A DNA stretch of 64,000 nt from Silurus meridionalis (lineage: Eukaryota; Chordata; Actinopteri; Siluriformes; Siluridae). Positions within the stretch are counted from its first letter, which is position 1. Each line of letters opens with the position of its first letter. Of this stretch, positions 52,171 through 64,000 are shown in pieces. The notes under the pieces are model-generated. The model saw only the letters and a list, made by a program, of their open reading frames with translations, did no database searches and was not told where the DNA came from. Position numbers and translations under genes: made by a program. The DNA lies in assembly GCF_014805685.1 (NCBI RefSeq), contig NC_060899.1, positions 13,492,954-13,556,953 of the forward strand, written 5' to 3'.

Positions 52171-54118
52171 GAAATAGCTACTCTTTGAGCTTTGAGAAAC
52201 ACATGTACAACATTAAGTGCAACACTTTTTGCTCCGTAATGAACATTTCCAAAACACCTGACAAGACGACTTTCATGTTCCAGTCAAGATGCCATGAGCC
52301 GCAGCAGCTGCAGAAGCACGTGTTTGATTCTGCAGCACGTGCTCTAGAGCCTCTCGCAAAACACCGCCACCGTTGTCGCATTCTTTTTCATTTGCTTGTT
52401 TTCCAGATACCGTGTCCTCTGCATCACCCCGGCCTCGCCTCGTTCTTCTCCTCTAGTCTCCCTACCCCTCCCTTCATCCTTCTTCTCGCTCTCCCGCCTG
52501 CAGCAGCATCCAAGCCCCTAACCGCATCAGGAGAGATGGCAGATTGGAAATACACAAGCTGTCCATCCATCATCAGAGAGGTGGGGGGAGCGGAAGGGAG
52601 GGGTGCACGGAGGGAAGACGGGGGCACGGAAAGAGAAAAGCAAAGTGGCATAAAGAAAGGTGAAGGCAAAGACAATCTCAGGGACAGACACAAGCACAAA
52701 TCTCGAGAGAGAGGCAGCAAAAGATTACACAGGATATGAAGACAAAGTAATGTAGGAAGCAGCGAAGGTAAACTGCTATATGTGAGACGTTTAAGGAGTC
52801 AGACGTGCAGGTTCATTCGGCAGCCACGTGAGCAGGGTCCTTCACCGGAGGTAGCTCTTTGCTCGTGGTTAGCAAACACAGACTCGGCACCAAACCGGAT
52901 TAAGTTGTATTCATAAGCGAATAAAATAAACGGGGCCTTTATGAAGTCGTATATAGGAGAAACTGCAAAGCTGCAAAAGTTTACATTATGAGATAATTAT
53001 GCTAAAACCATTAGCAGTTGTTTTTTTTTCTGGTAATGTTGTTTTCAGGAAGAAGTAACACAATTACGAAACCAAAATCATCTGCAGGGAGCTGAATTAA
53101 AAGACCAAGAAGATAAATTAGCTTTCCATAACAGCGTATTTGCACATTATATGAGGTATAATAGATTACATTCAGGTAGCCTGCATATTTTCAGCAAAAG
53201 TGCGTTTTTATGCATCCCACATTTAGCACTGTGGCATGACATGACTGGAAACATGGTCCCCATTATAACGAATTACACCGGGCTGTGTTTTTAAAATAAA
53301 ATATTTTCCCTATCAGCTTAGCTCATATGGTTGGTTTTATATTCTAGCTTCAGGGTCATTTTTATGGACCAGACATGTGTCATAATGTAAGATCTAGTAA
53401 GCAAAGTCAATAGTTTTTCTTGATTCTTGATTCTGATGTTAATTCATTGTCTACCAGCAGCTGGTTGTATTTTGAATCATAGGTTTTTATTAACACACTA
53501 CTTACTTCTTAATTAAGTCATGGTGATGTTGTGGCATGTATGTGCACATGAACCAATGCTAATAATAATCACTCCAAAAAAATAATCTCTGATATGAAAC
53601 TCATGCAACGTTATGCATTTTCAATTCTCTGACCAGCAGTGTCACGTTTTATCCGACGCATTTATTTATTCTGTTGATCCACCTGTATTATTAGGGGCTT
53701 TGGAAATGCCCCTTCTTCTAATACTCAATTAGACACTACGATGGACAATGAAAGCATTAAGAAAAGAGCCGGATACAAGGAGAAAAATCGGCGAGCCAAT
53801 GATGACAACGTCACGGCAGCGAAGTCCAGCGCCAGAGTAAACAAACCTGCCTTCAAATGTTGCCAGAACACACTAACATACTGCAGGCCTAGAATCGCAG
53901 GCTGGCACGGTGTGTGTCGAGAGGGTCACGGCTGGCGTGGAAGCACCTGTGGTAAATTGTGAGCACATACGTCGAGAGGAGTCAGGGGAGAGTGTGCTGC
54001 GGCGATGGGCCATCTGATGGATGGAGTGGAGATGGAACAGGTGTGCTACTGTCTCTGTGGCTCTCTCACCGTCTGTGTTTTGCCCTCCATCTCAGTGTCC
54101 ATTATCTTGGTTCTTTGC

Positions 54119-54145
54119 CTCTCTCTCTCTTTCTCTTTCCCTCTC

Positions 54146-54190
<45 letters not shown>

Positions 54191-54193
54191 ACA
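54119..54193. repeat. (CT)n(CA)n compound microsatellite
   Basis: CT-rich run to about 54166 followed by CA to 54193. Confidence 0.95.
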
Positions 54194-54706
54194 GATTCTC
54201 TAGCTCAGTCATTCAAGTTATTAAGCCTGATCTCCATGTACAGAATTGTTAAGCAGACGGGTCATAATAGGAACCACGCAGTGCGCTCTGGCATGCTAGC
54301 TCTGTCACAATCAGTCTTGGGGTCACACCTTGGTTGTGCTTCCCCTGTTTGTCTTCTTCACCTCCTCTTGTGCATCTTTTAATTTCTATCCCTATCTGCT
54401 TTAATTAGGAAGAGGCATCACAGGTAACAGGAGCACACACTTCAGAATCAAGCCGCTTAAATCTTTTTGCACACACGTCAGGCTTTTCTGCATACATCTG
54501 GCACATTTTCGGCTACATCTGCATGCCATCTTCTTCATATCCCACCCACTTCATTTGTTTGTAGATGGTCCATCTTTCTTTCTCTCTCTCTCTTTCATCC
54601 TCTCTTCCTCTTCCTTTTATCTCAGATCTCCCTTTCTAATTCCCCTCCTGTGCTTCACTCTCTGCCTCGCTTTCATTCTCCCTTGTTTGCCTGCTCTTAC
54701 TCGTTT

Positions 54707-54708
<2 letters not shown>

Positions 54709-54738
<30 letters not shown>
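54709..54738. repeat. (CT)n microsatellite
   Basis: CT run of about 30 bp. Confidence 0.94.
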
Positions 54739-54741
<3 letters not shown>

Positions 54742-56264
54742 TTGATGAATCACCTTCCCCTCCCGTTGAACTCGACTGATAATCCAGGGGAAGCAATAAA
54801 GGCGCATCGATCAGCGTCGCCGACAGCCCCACAAGCCAAAGCACAGAGGCAACATGGAAACAACAAGCTGACGCTCTTGGCTGTGCATGAACGCGTACAT
54901 GTGGGTCTTGTATGTGCTAATATGTACCGACAGCGTTCCTAGTGGTACGTGTTTCTGAAATACACGTGCGTATAAATGAATATTACAAGGATGCCAGGCT
55001 GTAAGTCTCTAAATGAAAGCTCGATTACATTTCCTGGCCTCGACCCTGTGGAATCTTCAGTATTAGCGGTTTGTGCATGTGTGTGTGTGTGTGCGCACTC
55101 ACATACGTAGAATATGTGGGTTCAGCACAAGCGTAGATCATAAATCAGTCGCATTCTTTTGGCCTATAAAAGGAGGAAGAAGGCGGAAAAAAAAGGCACA
55201 TGGCTGAGAGCATAGGCAGCGTCTGGTGCAAATAAAAGCTTGGAAATCACAACAAGATGTTTGAGGACACATATAGCAAAAATAATATTTAAATATTAGA
55301 TCAATATTTAACTAGCAAACAGAACCCCAGCCGAGTCGGGAAGCCGGGCCAGTCAGCGATTTTCAAATAAAATTCTGGAGAGGCCTGAATCTTTTTTTTC
55401 ATGCATACATAGAAAATGAAGAACAAGCTGCTTTAACCAAACTAGATGAATGTTTACTCAGTCGCCTTAAAAGTAATATAAAGATCATGCCGTATAAAAA
55501 GTTATTGAACAAAGAAGCTCACAGCACTGCTGAGGAGCCGGGACATCCAGAGATAATGTAGATAATCTCATTCTGAGCCCTTCGAGGCTCGGAATGTGAA
55601 GACAAGGGGCCTTGAATTTGATTTTCGCCATGACACGGTGTCAAAGGAGTGACCGCGGTTGGGTGGTCACATGAGACCGTTTCAGAGGGTTATGAACTGG
55701 TATGAATGCTGCTGCTCTGTAGAGAGATGAAGTCACCATCACAATACCATCATGACATATAGCTACTAAAGGAGTATTTGATTTTATTAGATATCAAACA
55801 TAGGGCTACTAATATGGGATTAATATGAAAAGGAAAACAGAATGGTGAGGCCTCAAAGAAAGATGGTTGATCGTTGTTTTTCTTAAATTTCTTGCATTAC
55901 AAGGAATCAGTCTATTTTGGTTGCGGTGAATTATTGCTAATGTTTTTGGACTGCCCATATTTAGATTATTACTTTCAAAAAGCTGATGATATTTTCGTTG
56001 GACTGAGTCTATCCAAACAACTAAACATTTGTGTCATTGTCAAAGCTGGGAAATCAGGACCCACAATTAGGGCTAAGATAATATCAATATAGTGTTATGA
56101 CATTCCAACACACTTTTCTAAGTTTGATTTGGCTAGAGTGTATTTCATTTTTTAAACCAAATTAAGATTTATCTAACCCTAACAGTAGATATATATATAG
56201 TTCTAGAAGGTTATTTGCTTGATTGGCATCTGAGAACTGCCAAATGGTCAACTATATAAATATC

Positions 56265-56642
56265 TACTATATGGACTGTATTGGGACACTGGCTTATCCA
56301 GTTATATGTGTTTTTCCCCAAAACTGTTGCCATAAACTTAGAGGCACACATCTGTATAGGATGTCTTGGGATGAAGTAGAATGAAATTTACCCCAATTCA
56401 AACTCAAAGACCTAAACATATTTCAGGATCACAATGCTCCTGTGCACAAAGTCAGTTTCATGAAGTCTACATGGTTTGGAGTGGAAGATCTCCTGCTATA
56501 AAGCTCTAACCTCAACCCTATTGAACACCTCTGGGATAAATTGGAACATTGTCAGTACCCCAGATGTCCTCATGTGGAATGGGATGTTTAAAAAGCACAA
56601 TTTTATGGTCAGACGTCCACCAACTTTTGTCCATATAGTGTA
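56265..56642 (+). mobile_element. Second Tc1/mariner-like remnant
   Basis: The left end has TACTATATGGAC and the right end CTTTTGTCCATATAGTGTA, which are inverted. Inside, GATCACAATGCTCCTGTGCAC encodes DHNAPVH, a decayed Tc1 DNAPVH-type motif. From 56508 NLNPIEHLWDKLEH matches the conserved transposase C-terminal signature. The frame is broken between them. Length about 380 bp marks it as an internally deleted relic of the same superfamily as the copy at 39849. Confidence 0.75.
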
Positions 56643-57931
56643 TATGATTGACAATTTTCCTTCTAAACCCCTAAATCATTTACTGATGAGGAATATTTGC
56701 AGACGGAAAAAAAAAATCACCAAAGTGTAAACATTATTTTCAATAAAATCTCAATAAACATGCCAGTGTCAGAATAACCAGTTTGATCATTGTTGCATTT
56801 TTTTTCCACTTTGTATGTTACTTTTACTGTCACACATTATAGTTATTCCTTACTACTCTTCTCTTTATTACTATGACTTATTTATTCTTTCTTCATACTC
56901 TTTCTTCATACTCTCCCCAAAATACATTACTGTATGCACTATGCATCATGATATGAAAGGACAATAAATACAGGGTTGCAGAAAAAACTCCACTGAGAAT
57001 TTTTAAGTGAGAATAAATTCATCACCCAACAATTAAAGTGCACCAACTTGGGTATTTCCCTCCCATCTTTATTTCCTTCTCTTTTGTGATGCGCAGTGGA
57101 AGTGCACATCCGGCGTGCCTCCATTCTGCTGCTAATGTACTGGCAAAGGCAGACTCCATTAGGCCCTGCATGCACCAAACACATTTATGGCCCTTTCTCA
57201 TTTCCTCCTTTTCATTGGGCCATGATACATCAAGACTGCTCACAGTGGCCTGGAACTGAACTTCAGCCTTGCATGTTGAGGCCTAGGCGCCACCTAGTGA
57301 CCAGTCAGAGAATGGCATATGTGTATGTGGACATTATACAGCAGATGCAGGCGATAATGAAAGGGGCTTCAAGGCACCCATCTTGGATAGTACTCTTGAA
57401 TCTCAAAAACAGATTTCTCACACAAATCTTTGTAAAAAAAAAATTATTGAGTATTTCCAATATGATGGTATGTGTCACATTCCAAGTACACCCTCTTTGT
57501 CTGAGGCAAAGCAAGCTTCAATTAGGTTTGTCCTACAGCTAATTCCTGTGTGCATGTGAACCTTTGTGTGCATACATGTCTGTGTGTGTGTGATATTGTG
57601 TATGTCGGTGCATCAAAGTTATCATTCTGTATGCATGCTGGCACAGGTCAGTGTGGTTATGCATGTGCAGGCAGCAGCAGTGGAGGACGTTGACGGATCA
57701 CAAGAGCTGGCGCAATTGCAGGGTGTTGCATCCCACTGTCACCGGGTTCATCTGTCACGGTGCCGGCTGTCCCTGCGAGGCAGTGCGCCCCTCTCCGCCT
57801 TCTGATGACACAAAGACCTCACACTCCACACCTAGTCTTGCATCATCGCTCTACGCTCACTGGCAAAAAAAAATGTGTGTGTGTGTTGTGAGACAAGGCA
57901 TGGAGCTGTCAAAGTTCTCCTCTGACAAACA

Positions 57932-57945
57932 CTGCCCCCTGCCGC
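57932..57945 (-). promoter_or_regulatory. Candidate CTCF motif
   Basis: CTGCCCCCTGCCGC reads on the minus strand as GCGGCAGGGGGCAG, close to the strong CTCF core. Only occupancy data can tell whether it is used. Confidence 0.3.
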
Positions 57946-59327
57946 TCCTCACTTGAACTGATATGTGAGGCAAGGCCACTGACCACCCATAATGGAGGCA
58001 GTCTGCCACAATAATGGCTGACCACATCTAGGTATTTGGTTCTTGTCTACTCACCCGGTCCATCACTTTCATCCTAGAGTTTTATATAAAGAACTTGACA
58101 GCTGGAGAAATAGACATAACCAAATGTTGCCACCAAACAACCATTCCCTCGATCAACCAGCTCTGAAGTTGGTGGTCAACAGCCTACACCAAATGGTACC
58201 TGGTGGAACATTTTACAGCAATGGGGGTTGGGAGAAGTAGACTCTTGGATTAGCCTGGATAATAATTATATGTCCTCAGGATCCTATTTGCGTTTGCACT
58301 TACATACCTGCAGCATCTACTGATTGTGTTGCAAAATCTATGTAGCCATATTATGTCTATAAAGGCATATTTTATGGTATTTTATGTTTTGAAGTATTTG
58401 ATATAATGAATTTCAAGGTGTACAATCATATTTTTGCTATTTATTGTTCCCATTGGGTTTTTATTTCCTCATGAAATTTCCACCAACAGAGGAACATTAG
58501 GGCCAATCTGACTAATACTAATATACTAAACTGTTTTTGAGTTTTGATGGTTTGTTATAATGATTATATGATAGGGTTTATGCCCCCCAATCCCAATCCC
58601 TCCCCACACACACCATCAGTGCCAGACCCTTGACTGGACCGCACATGCTTTATGACGGGGCAATTCAATCGCAGCTGCTCTCCGAGTCATCTCAGGAATG
58701 AAGCTCTTAGAATCAAGTGCAATAAAGCAGACACCAGGAGAAGGAGGGGAGAAGAATAGTGTAGGTGGAGGGAGGGGGTGGCAAAAACATGTCTGGACAG
58801 CTACTTAAGAGCGAAACAAGGGCGAGGGTCAATGTTCTCCTAGACCCAAACAGTGAAGCTAACGATGGTACACAAAGACAGGAATAAACAAATGTAAGCA
58901 AAACACAGACGCTGCTTAGGGCAAACAGGCCTCAGGTCACACAGGCCTTACACTTTAAGTCTCTAACAGGAGCAAAGTGTAGATTTTCTCTCCGTTTTCT
59001 CATGTCCCTCTGCCTTATTCTGTCCTCTTTCACACGCAACCTTTTCTCCTCTCTCTCTGGCTTGGGCTTTGTTGAGTCTGGTGTGCAGGGCCCCAGGAAC
59101 TCGTCCAAAAAAGAGAGAGAGACAGGCTGTTATTTACATCCTTGCCCCCCTCTAGAATGCTTTATGGCCCAGAGCAGCAAGCAGTGTGACAAAGAGAGCG
59201 CTTGTTGAAGTAAAAAGTCAGAGAGACAAGAGTAGGCAGAGAATACCAAAATCAGAAAATGAGAAAAAAGAAAGAAAGAAAACAGGAATTACAGAAAAAG
59301 AGAGGGGGCTTACTTACACACGTGCAT

Positions 59328-59330
<3 letters not shown>

Positions 59331-59378
<48 letters not shown>
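59331..59378. repeat. (CA)n microsatellite
   Basis: CA run of about 48 bp. Confidence 0.96.
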
Positions 59379-59380
<2 letters not shown>

Positions 59381-62300
59381 GCCATAAATCAGCATGTGTG
59401 TATGACCCCAGAACTTCAGTACCAACTACAGTAGGACAGATGGAATGTTTAATTAAATTAAACATTATTAAAGGAACCATGGACTCATTTTAAGCATCTA
59501 GCATGTATGATATGAGCATTAGCATTAAATATACATTCACATATTTGTTCATTGTAAAACAGTACTTACATGTAAAAAGAAAAGGCTTCATGGGTCATAA
59601 CGTATAGCACACATCAAATCTAACGGTTCAGAACCACATCACATTCAACATTCAAATGACTATCAGATGTTGATTTACCTGAAAGACTAAAACCTAAGTA
59701 ATGGGGCATCTCTCGATCTCAATCACAAAATCCTTCCAGTGCACTGGAACATTCTCTCTATAAAAACCCCACAATGCTCCCTGACAACCAATCCTTTACA
59801 GGAAATGATGTCATATGTTCCTAAAAAGTAGACATAGAGTAGCTGGACGTATGTTGTTGTGGCTCTGATTAACATTTGTTTTTATCCTGTATTTTTGTTC
59901 GTTTGTGTTTACATTTGAGTGGCTAATCGTGTTTCGGAAATTCCACCAAGTAGCCCAGGGGGTGCTTGAAGTTGTTAGCACATTTATGCTAGCACATTTG
60001 CTAGCACATTTATGCTCAGAATTAGTCTGGAGATTCTCCTCTGGCCACGCTGATCAACAAGGTGTTTCCTTTCACAGAACTGCTACTTACTGGATGTTTT
60101 ATGTGCTACTCTGTGTAAACTCGTGATGCTCTGTAAGAATATCCCATGAGACCAAATTCCAAAAACAGGCTGCCGAGTCAACCACACTTAAATAATTTCA
60201 TATATTTTCCGCTCATTCTGATGATTAGCACTTGACCTGATTCTGCCTGATTTGATGAATTGCACTGATTGGATAATTGCAGAATAAATATAAGAAGTTC
60301 CTAATAACATTAGGGTTTATAGGACGATTGCAGAATATTCTTGGGAATTCAACTTAATGAATGAAATAAACATTGGGTTACTCTCCATAAATCTTTTTTT
60401 TTTCAAGTCAAAGAGGAGTATAAGGATTTACTCGCCTCTTCAGCTTGCCGTTCAACAAGCTCCAAGAATCAATCCCAGTGCAGGAAGTCGTAACGTAACG
60501 TATCGTATTGAATCATATCCGAGCACACGCCAAAAGGCCCTCTCCCAATTCGACTTCCTGAGCACTCGGGGAGAAAAGAATAGAGGGAGGCTCGTAAACG
60601 CCCACAGGTATAAAATCAACACTGTTCACAGCGCCGGTCCCCTCCGGACCAAGCAAAGTGCTCCAGCAGGGTTTACTGTTTCAATGACCCATTTACAATG
60701 TGTTCGGACATCCTACTCGCCGTCTCATATCCATTCATCACCCGAGCTGCTCTATTCAAATGGCGCTCGGCAGGTGCTGCTTGGCCGAGGCCGAGGAAAC
60801 ATTCGCTACATTCTTGAGCATCAGTTCTTTTTTTTTATTATTATATTTTATCATCAAGTATTCATGGAACATTCCTCATAATCCTGCAGGCTGCACCGGA
60901 TCAGCTTGCAGCACCACAAGGCTGACTTACAACGTGTTATGATTTCGCCCAGCATGCTATAAAGCAGCAATAACATTTTAATGTGACAATAATGTGTATA
61001 TTTAATACAGTAGTAAGAACACTTTGCGAGGCATATATTTCAGGCAAATGACCATATTAAAGTAACGCAATGATGGTGACAATGTGAGCGGGTCAACTGC
61101 ATGGGCCTTGTCGATGCTGGTGGCCTTGTGGGCCCCAACAGCCAATCGTAAACTTTCGTTTGAGAATAACATTCAGCCAAACACAGCCAATTCCATGTGT
61201 ATATACACACACACACCAGCATGTTCTGATTTACACCACCTCACTCCAACACCTAAACACCCGACAGGGCTCTCATAAATAAGACCAGCTTGCGTCTCCG
61301 GCGTAATTTACACCTGTGCTATCTCTTAAACTAACATGTAACAGGTCTCGCACTATATTTCATCACCAGGGCCTGAGCCCGAGCCCTGGAAAGATGAACG
61401 AGTGGGACGGCTGTTGAGCATGCATGTCAAGGCTGAGAAAGAGGGGACATGGATGGACTTCAAAAGCTTGAAAGCGGGCAAGTTTCAGAAGGGGGAAAAG
61501 TCTCCATAAAGATCCACAGAAGGCTTATCTTACGTTGGTGTGGCAGAGCCCTCGGGCCTGAGCCATGGCCACAGCCCGCATCAGTGAAACATCAAGGCTT
61601 CGTGTCTCCTACCATAAATCCTCCAGGGCTCATTGCTTTTTCTCTCTCATTCTCAAAAACACATTTTTGTCCCATAACTGTGATTTATTCGGGGCCATCG
61701 AAAGTACCAGCTAATCCAATCCTGAGAACAAGGATACTCGCTCCGGTCGAGAAGGTGAAGTGCCAAAATAGCTCCAAGCTCTAGATTTAAGGAGTGTCTG
61801 GGTATGAGCTTAAGTGTGACTTTAAACAAAAGTATTCAGACCTTGATAAACAGCAAAAAAAACAAAATGGCACCTATGATAGTGCAAAAAAATGTGCAGA
61901 AAAATACATCAAATTCATCAAGCAGGTGACATGATGAATCTATGGTGTATGGGCTAATAAATTGAGAGCAAACTCCCTCTCGTGGTCAAACGTAGGATGA
62001 CAGATTATTGACAGAATGCAGCATATAATAAAAAGCAGCATTTCATATTCAACAGATGCACAAGGTTTTGGGATTTCGGGATCTTGCTTCTGAATATTTG
62101 AATGCAATATAAAAGTGAAATGCACTCACAACCTTAAACACTGCACTATATAAACTCGCTCATATATCAATTGCACATCATTCCCAGTATTATTGCAACG
62201 ACAGGGTTTTCTTCTCAATCTATAAAACATGTGTTACTTTAATGCTAGACAATGTTGTCTCAGTCTAAGTTTATCAGATCCTGATAGATCACCACGCTAC

Positions 62301-62756
62301 AGACATTTAATTTAGGATGGATCCTTGTTAAGGCTGGAGATTTCCTAAACAGGGCATAACAAGTCTGTGTGTTTAAACTGGAGCTCCACTTCTTTGGCAA
62401 TATCCTGCCAAAATGATCTAAAGCCTACACATGCAAACACACACACACACACAAATATATATATAAAGTGTGCATACATCACCTGGTATGGGGATACTAC
62501 TACTACTACTATCTCTACTACTCCAACTAATAATAGTAATAATAATAATAAAGAATGGCAGTTAACGACAGCCGCTCAAATAGACATATTAAATTTGTTT
62601 CCTTATTGCCAACATGTCATTTATATTAATATATAAATAATTGTACTGCATCATAACCACTTCAGCCACTCTATGTGGTTTTCGGGTGTGATCAGAGGGA
62701 AGATTCGCTCCTATAAATGACACAGATCTCAGCAGGCTTTACAATTAGATATTATA

Positions 62757-62758
62757 AC

Positions 62759-62812
<54 letters not shown>

Positions 62813-62813
62813 G
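62757..62813. repeat. (AAT)n microsatellite
   Basis: AAT run of about 56 bp. Confidence 0.96.
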
Positions 62814-64000
62814 ATGATAATAAGCAACATTTCCAAAAAAAAACAATTTTCAGAAGTTGATTTATTTGGTGTTAAAAAGGAGATTCCAAGGAGAAGCTAA
62901 GACATGCGTAACTGACTAACAAACCCCTGAGGAATGTACGAACCCAGCGATTTCTTTTTGTTGATTTTTTCCAGACCACATGCTTTACTGACTACATTAA
63001 CAGTAGCAATCAAGAAAAAGGTCTCAGATAAGCACCGGGGTTTAGGAACTCACTACTTATGGTGGAAACCCAGTGGACTGAAAGGCATGCTGTAATATGA
63101 AACGAAAAATCAGCCGTGTCGGATGTACAGCGTTATGGTCCAAAATTCACTGAGATTTTAGAAATGATTTAAAAAATCTGATTTTGAAGGCCACACTTAT
63201 AAATCATTATTATAGAAGTTTTGACAAATGCTTCTAGGTTCTAAGCTAATGTAAAGGGTTTTAGAAATCTTGAACATATGTGAAAAAATGTAAAATCAAA
63301 CTTACCATTAGTCCTTAAAACCTGCTGCATTACCAGTAAACAAAGTAACAAACAAAGAAAAACAAATGGGGAAGTTTAGAGCAGCTCTACTGAGACTGGA
63401 CCATAAGGCCATTTGCTTGGTTCAAGATCCTCTTCAGCACACAAGAAAACACTAGGCCACGTCTGTGGGGTCTCAATTCTAAGAAGAGCCAGACGGTCGA
63501 CTGTTTTTATCCGAAATCTCTCACGCGTCTAAATAACGGCAGGATTACACCCAGAGCCATTTGGGCCCGATCCACAAAAAACAGCTTTATACTGTATATG
63601 GACTTTTAGTAATACAAGCCTAGAGCTTTGCATTGCCAAATGGCCGTGTTATCATTGTGTAAGCCAGAGCAGAACGAAAACGCTTCCCAAGATTAAACTC
63701 GGAGTCAGGAGGACTGACTGAGCTCTCTTTTTTTCAGATTTTTCATCTTCATCATCTAAACTGCCAGAGATCCAGGACTGTTTTGTTGAGGATATTTTTT
63801 ACAGACCAAATCCAATGTTTTTATGATCTAGTAACTGATATGTGTTTTGCAAATTACATGTTTAGACCTAAAGATTGAGATATTTCTTCTGCCATCAAAC
63901 ATAGAGATGAGAGAGAACAGTTGTGCTACTTATCACTATCACTAGTTTAGCTGTGTAGAGATAATACAGAATCATTGTTACTGAAAAAATTATAATAGTG

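Larger units (their letters stand above)
38006..64000. other. Long gene-poor 3' flank
   Basis: I find no exon with recognisable protein similarity over these 26 kb on either strand. The longest open frames (for example 52185-52739 and 60357-60881) have no domain, no similarity I recognise, and composition like their surroundings. The interval holds microsatellites, two Tc1-like remnants, a degenerate repeat at 47098-47245 and isolated candidate regulatory motifs. A small exon of a gene with large introns could be missed by eye. Confidence 0.5.

Noticed and set aside
52185..52739. 184-residue open frame, among the longest in the window
   Set aside because: No domain or family resemblance. The second half is a purine-rich tract, and no splice or promoter context supports it.
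60357..60881. 174-residue open frame
   Set aside because: No recognisable similarity and no codon pattern of a conserved protein; probably chance in a locally GC-richer stretch. Kept in mind as a possible conserved non-coding block.

Overview
This window looks like the 3' (anterior) end of a teleost HoxC cluster, probably HoxCa, followed by a long gene-poor flank. The organism call is inferred. A two-exon paralog-group-3 Hox gene is followed on the same strand by the wreck of a paralog-group-1 Hox gene. Dense CA, TA, AAT and CT microsatellites and decayed Tc1/mariner transposons are typical of fish. HoxC clusters that carry both a group-3 and a group-1 gene are known in zebrafish-like (otophysan) fishes. 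The exact species cannot be read from the sequence.

Layout: 1-6.5 kb is intergenic DNA, presumably between hoxc4a (outside the window) and hoxc3a. It holds a strong TATA motif near 3.95 kb and a DR5-like retinoic acid response element next to a PBX-HOX site at 2.55-2.60 kb. hoxc3a lies at 6975-9702 in two coding exons joined at canonical splice sites, encoding 328 residues with an intact homeodomain. Its hexapeptide reads YPLM instead of YPWM. From 9.7 to 18.4 kb there is a possible 3'UTR and then intergenic DNA with scattered candidate Hox/Meis/nuclear-receptor sites. From 18.7 to 25.75 kb is a hoxc1a pseudogene. Exon 1 keeps the EWMKVKRN motif and a consensus donor. Exon 2 keeps an acceptor and a recognisable homeobox broken by frameshifts and stops. 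A PBX-HOX consensus of the type used in group-1 autoregulation is still present about 230 bp upstream.

From 25.8 to 64 kb I find no credible coding sequence. This flank contains an 862-bp tandem duplication, many microsatellites, two Tc1-like remnants and, most notably, two DR5 retinoic acid response elements at 34.14 and 37.99 kb. The first is a perfect AGGTCA-N5-AGGTCA within a cluster of five half-sites, with a PBX-HOX site about 110 bp away. These sit about 8.4 and 12 kb beyond the dead hoxc1a, the kind of position occupied by 3' RARE enhancers in other Hox clusters.

Working picture (inference): the anterior end of this HoxC cluster has decayed. hoxc1a is lost and hoxc3a has an altered PBX-contact motif, while the retinoic-acid-responsive 3' landscape may still be present and could act on hoxc3a or more posterior genes. 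Regulatory calls rest on motif matches read by eye; no conservation data were available.
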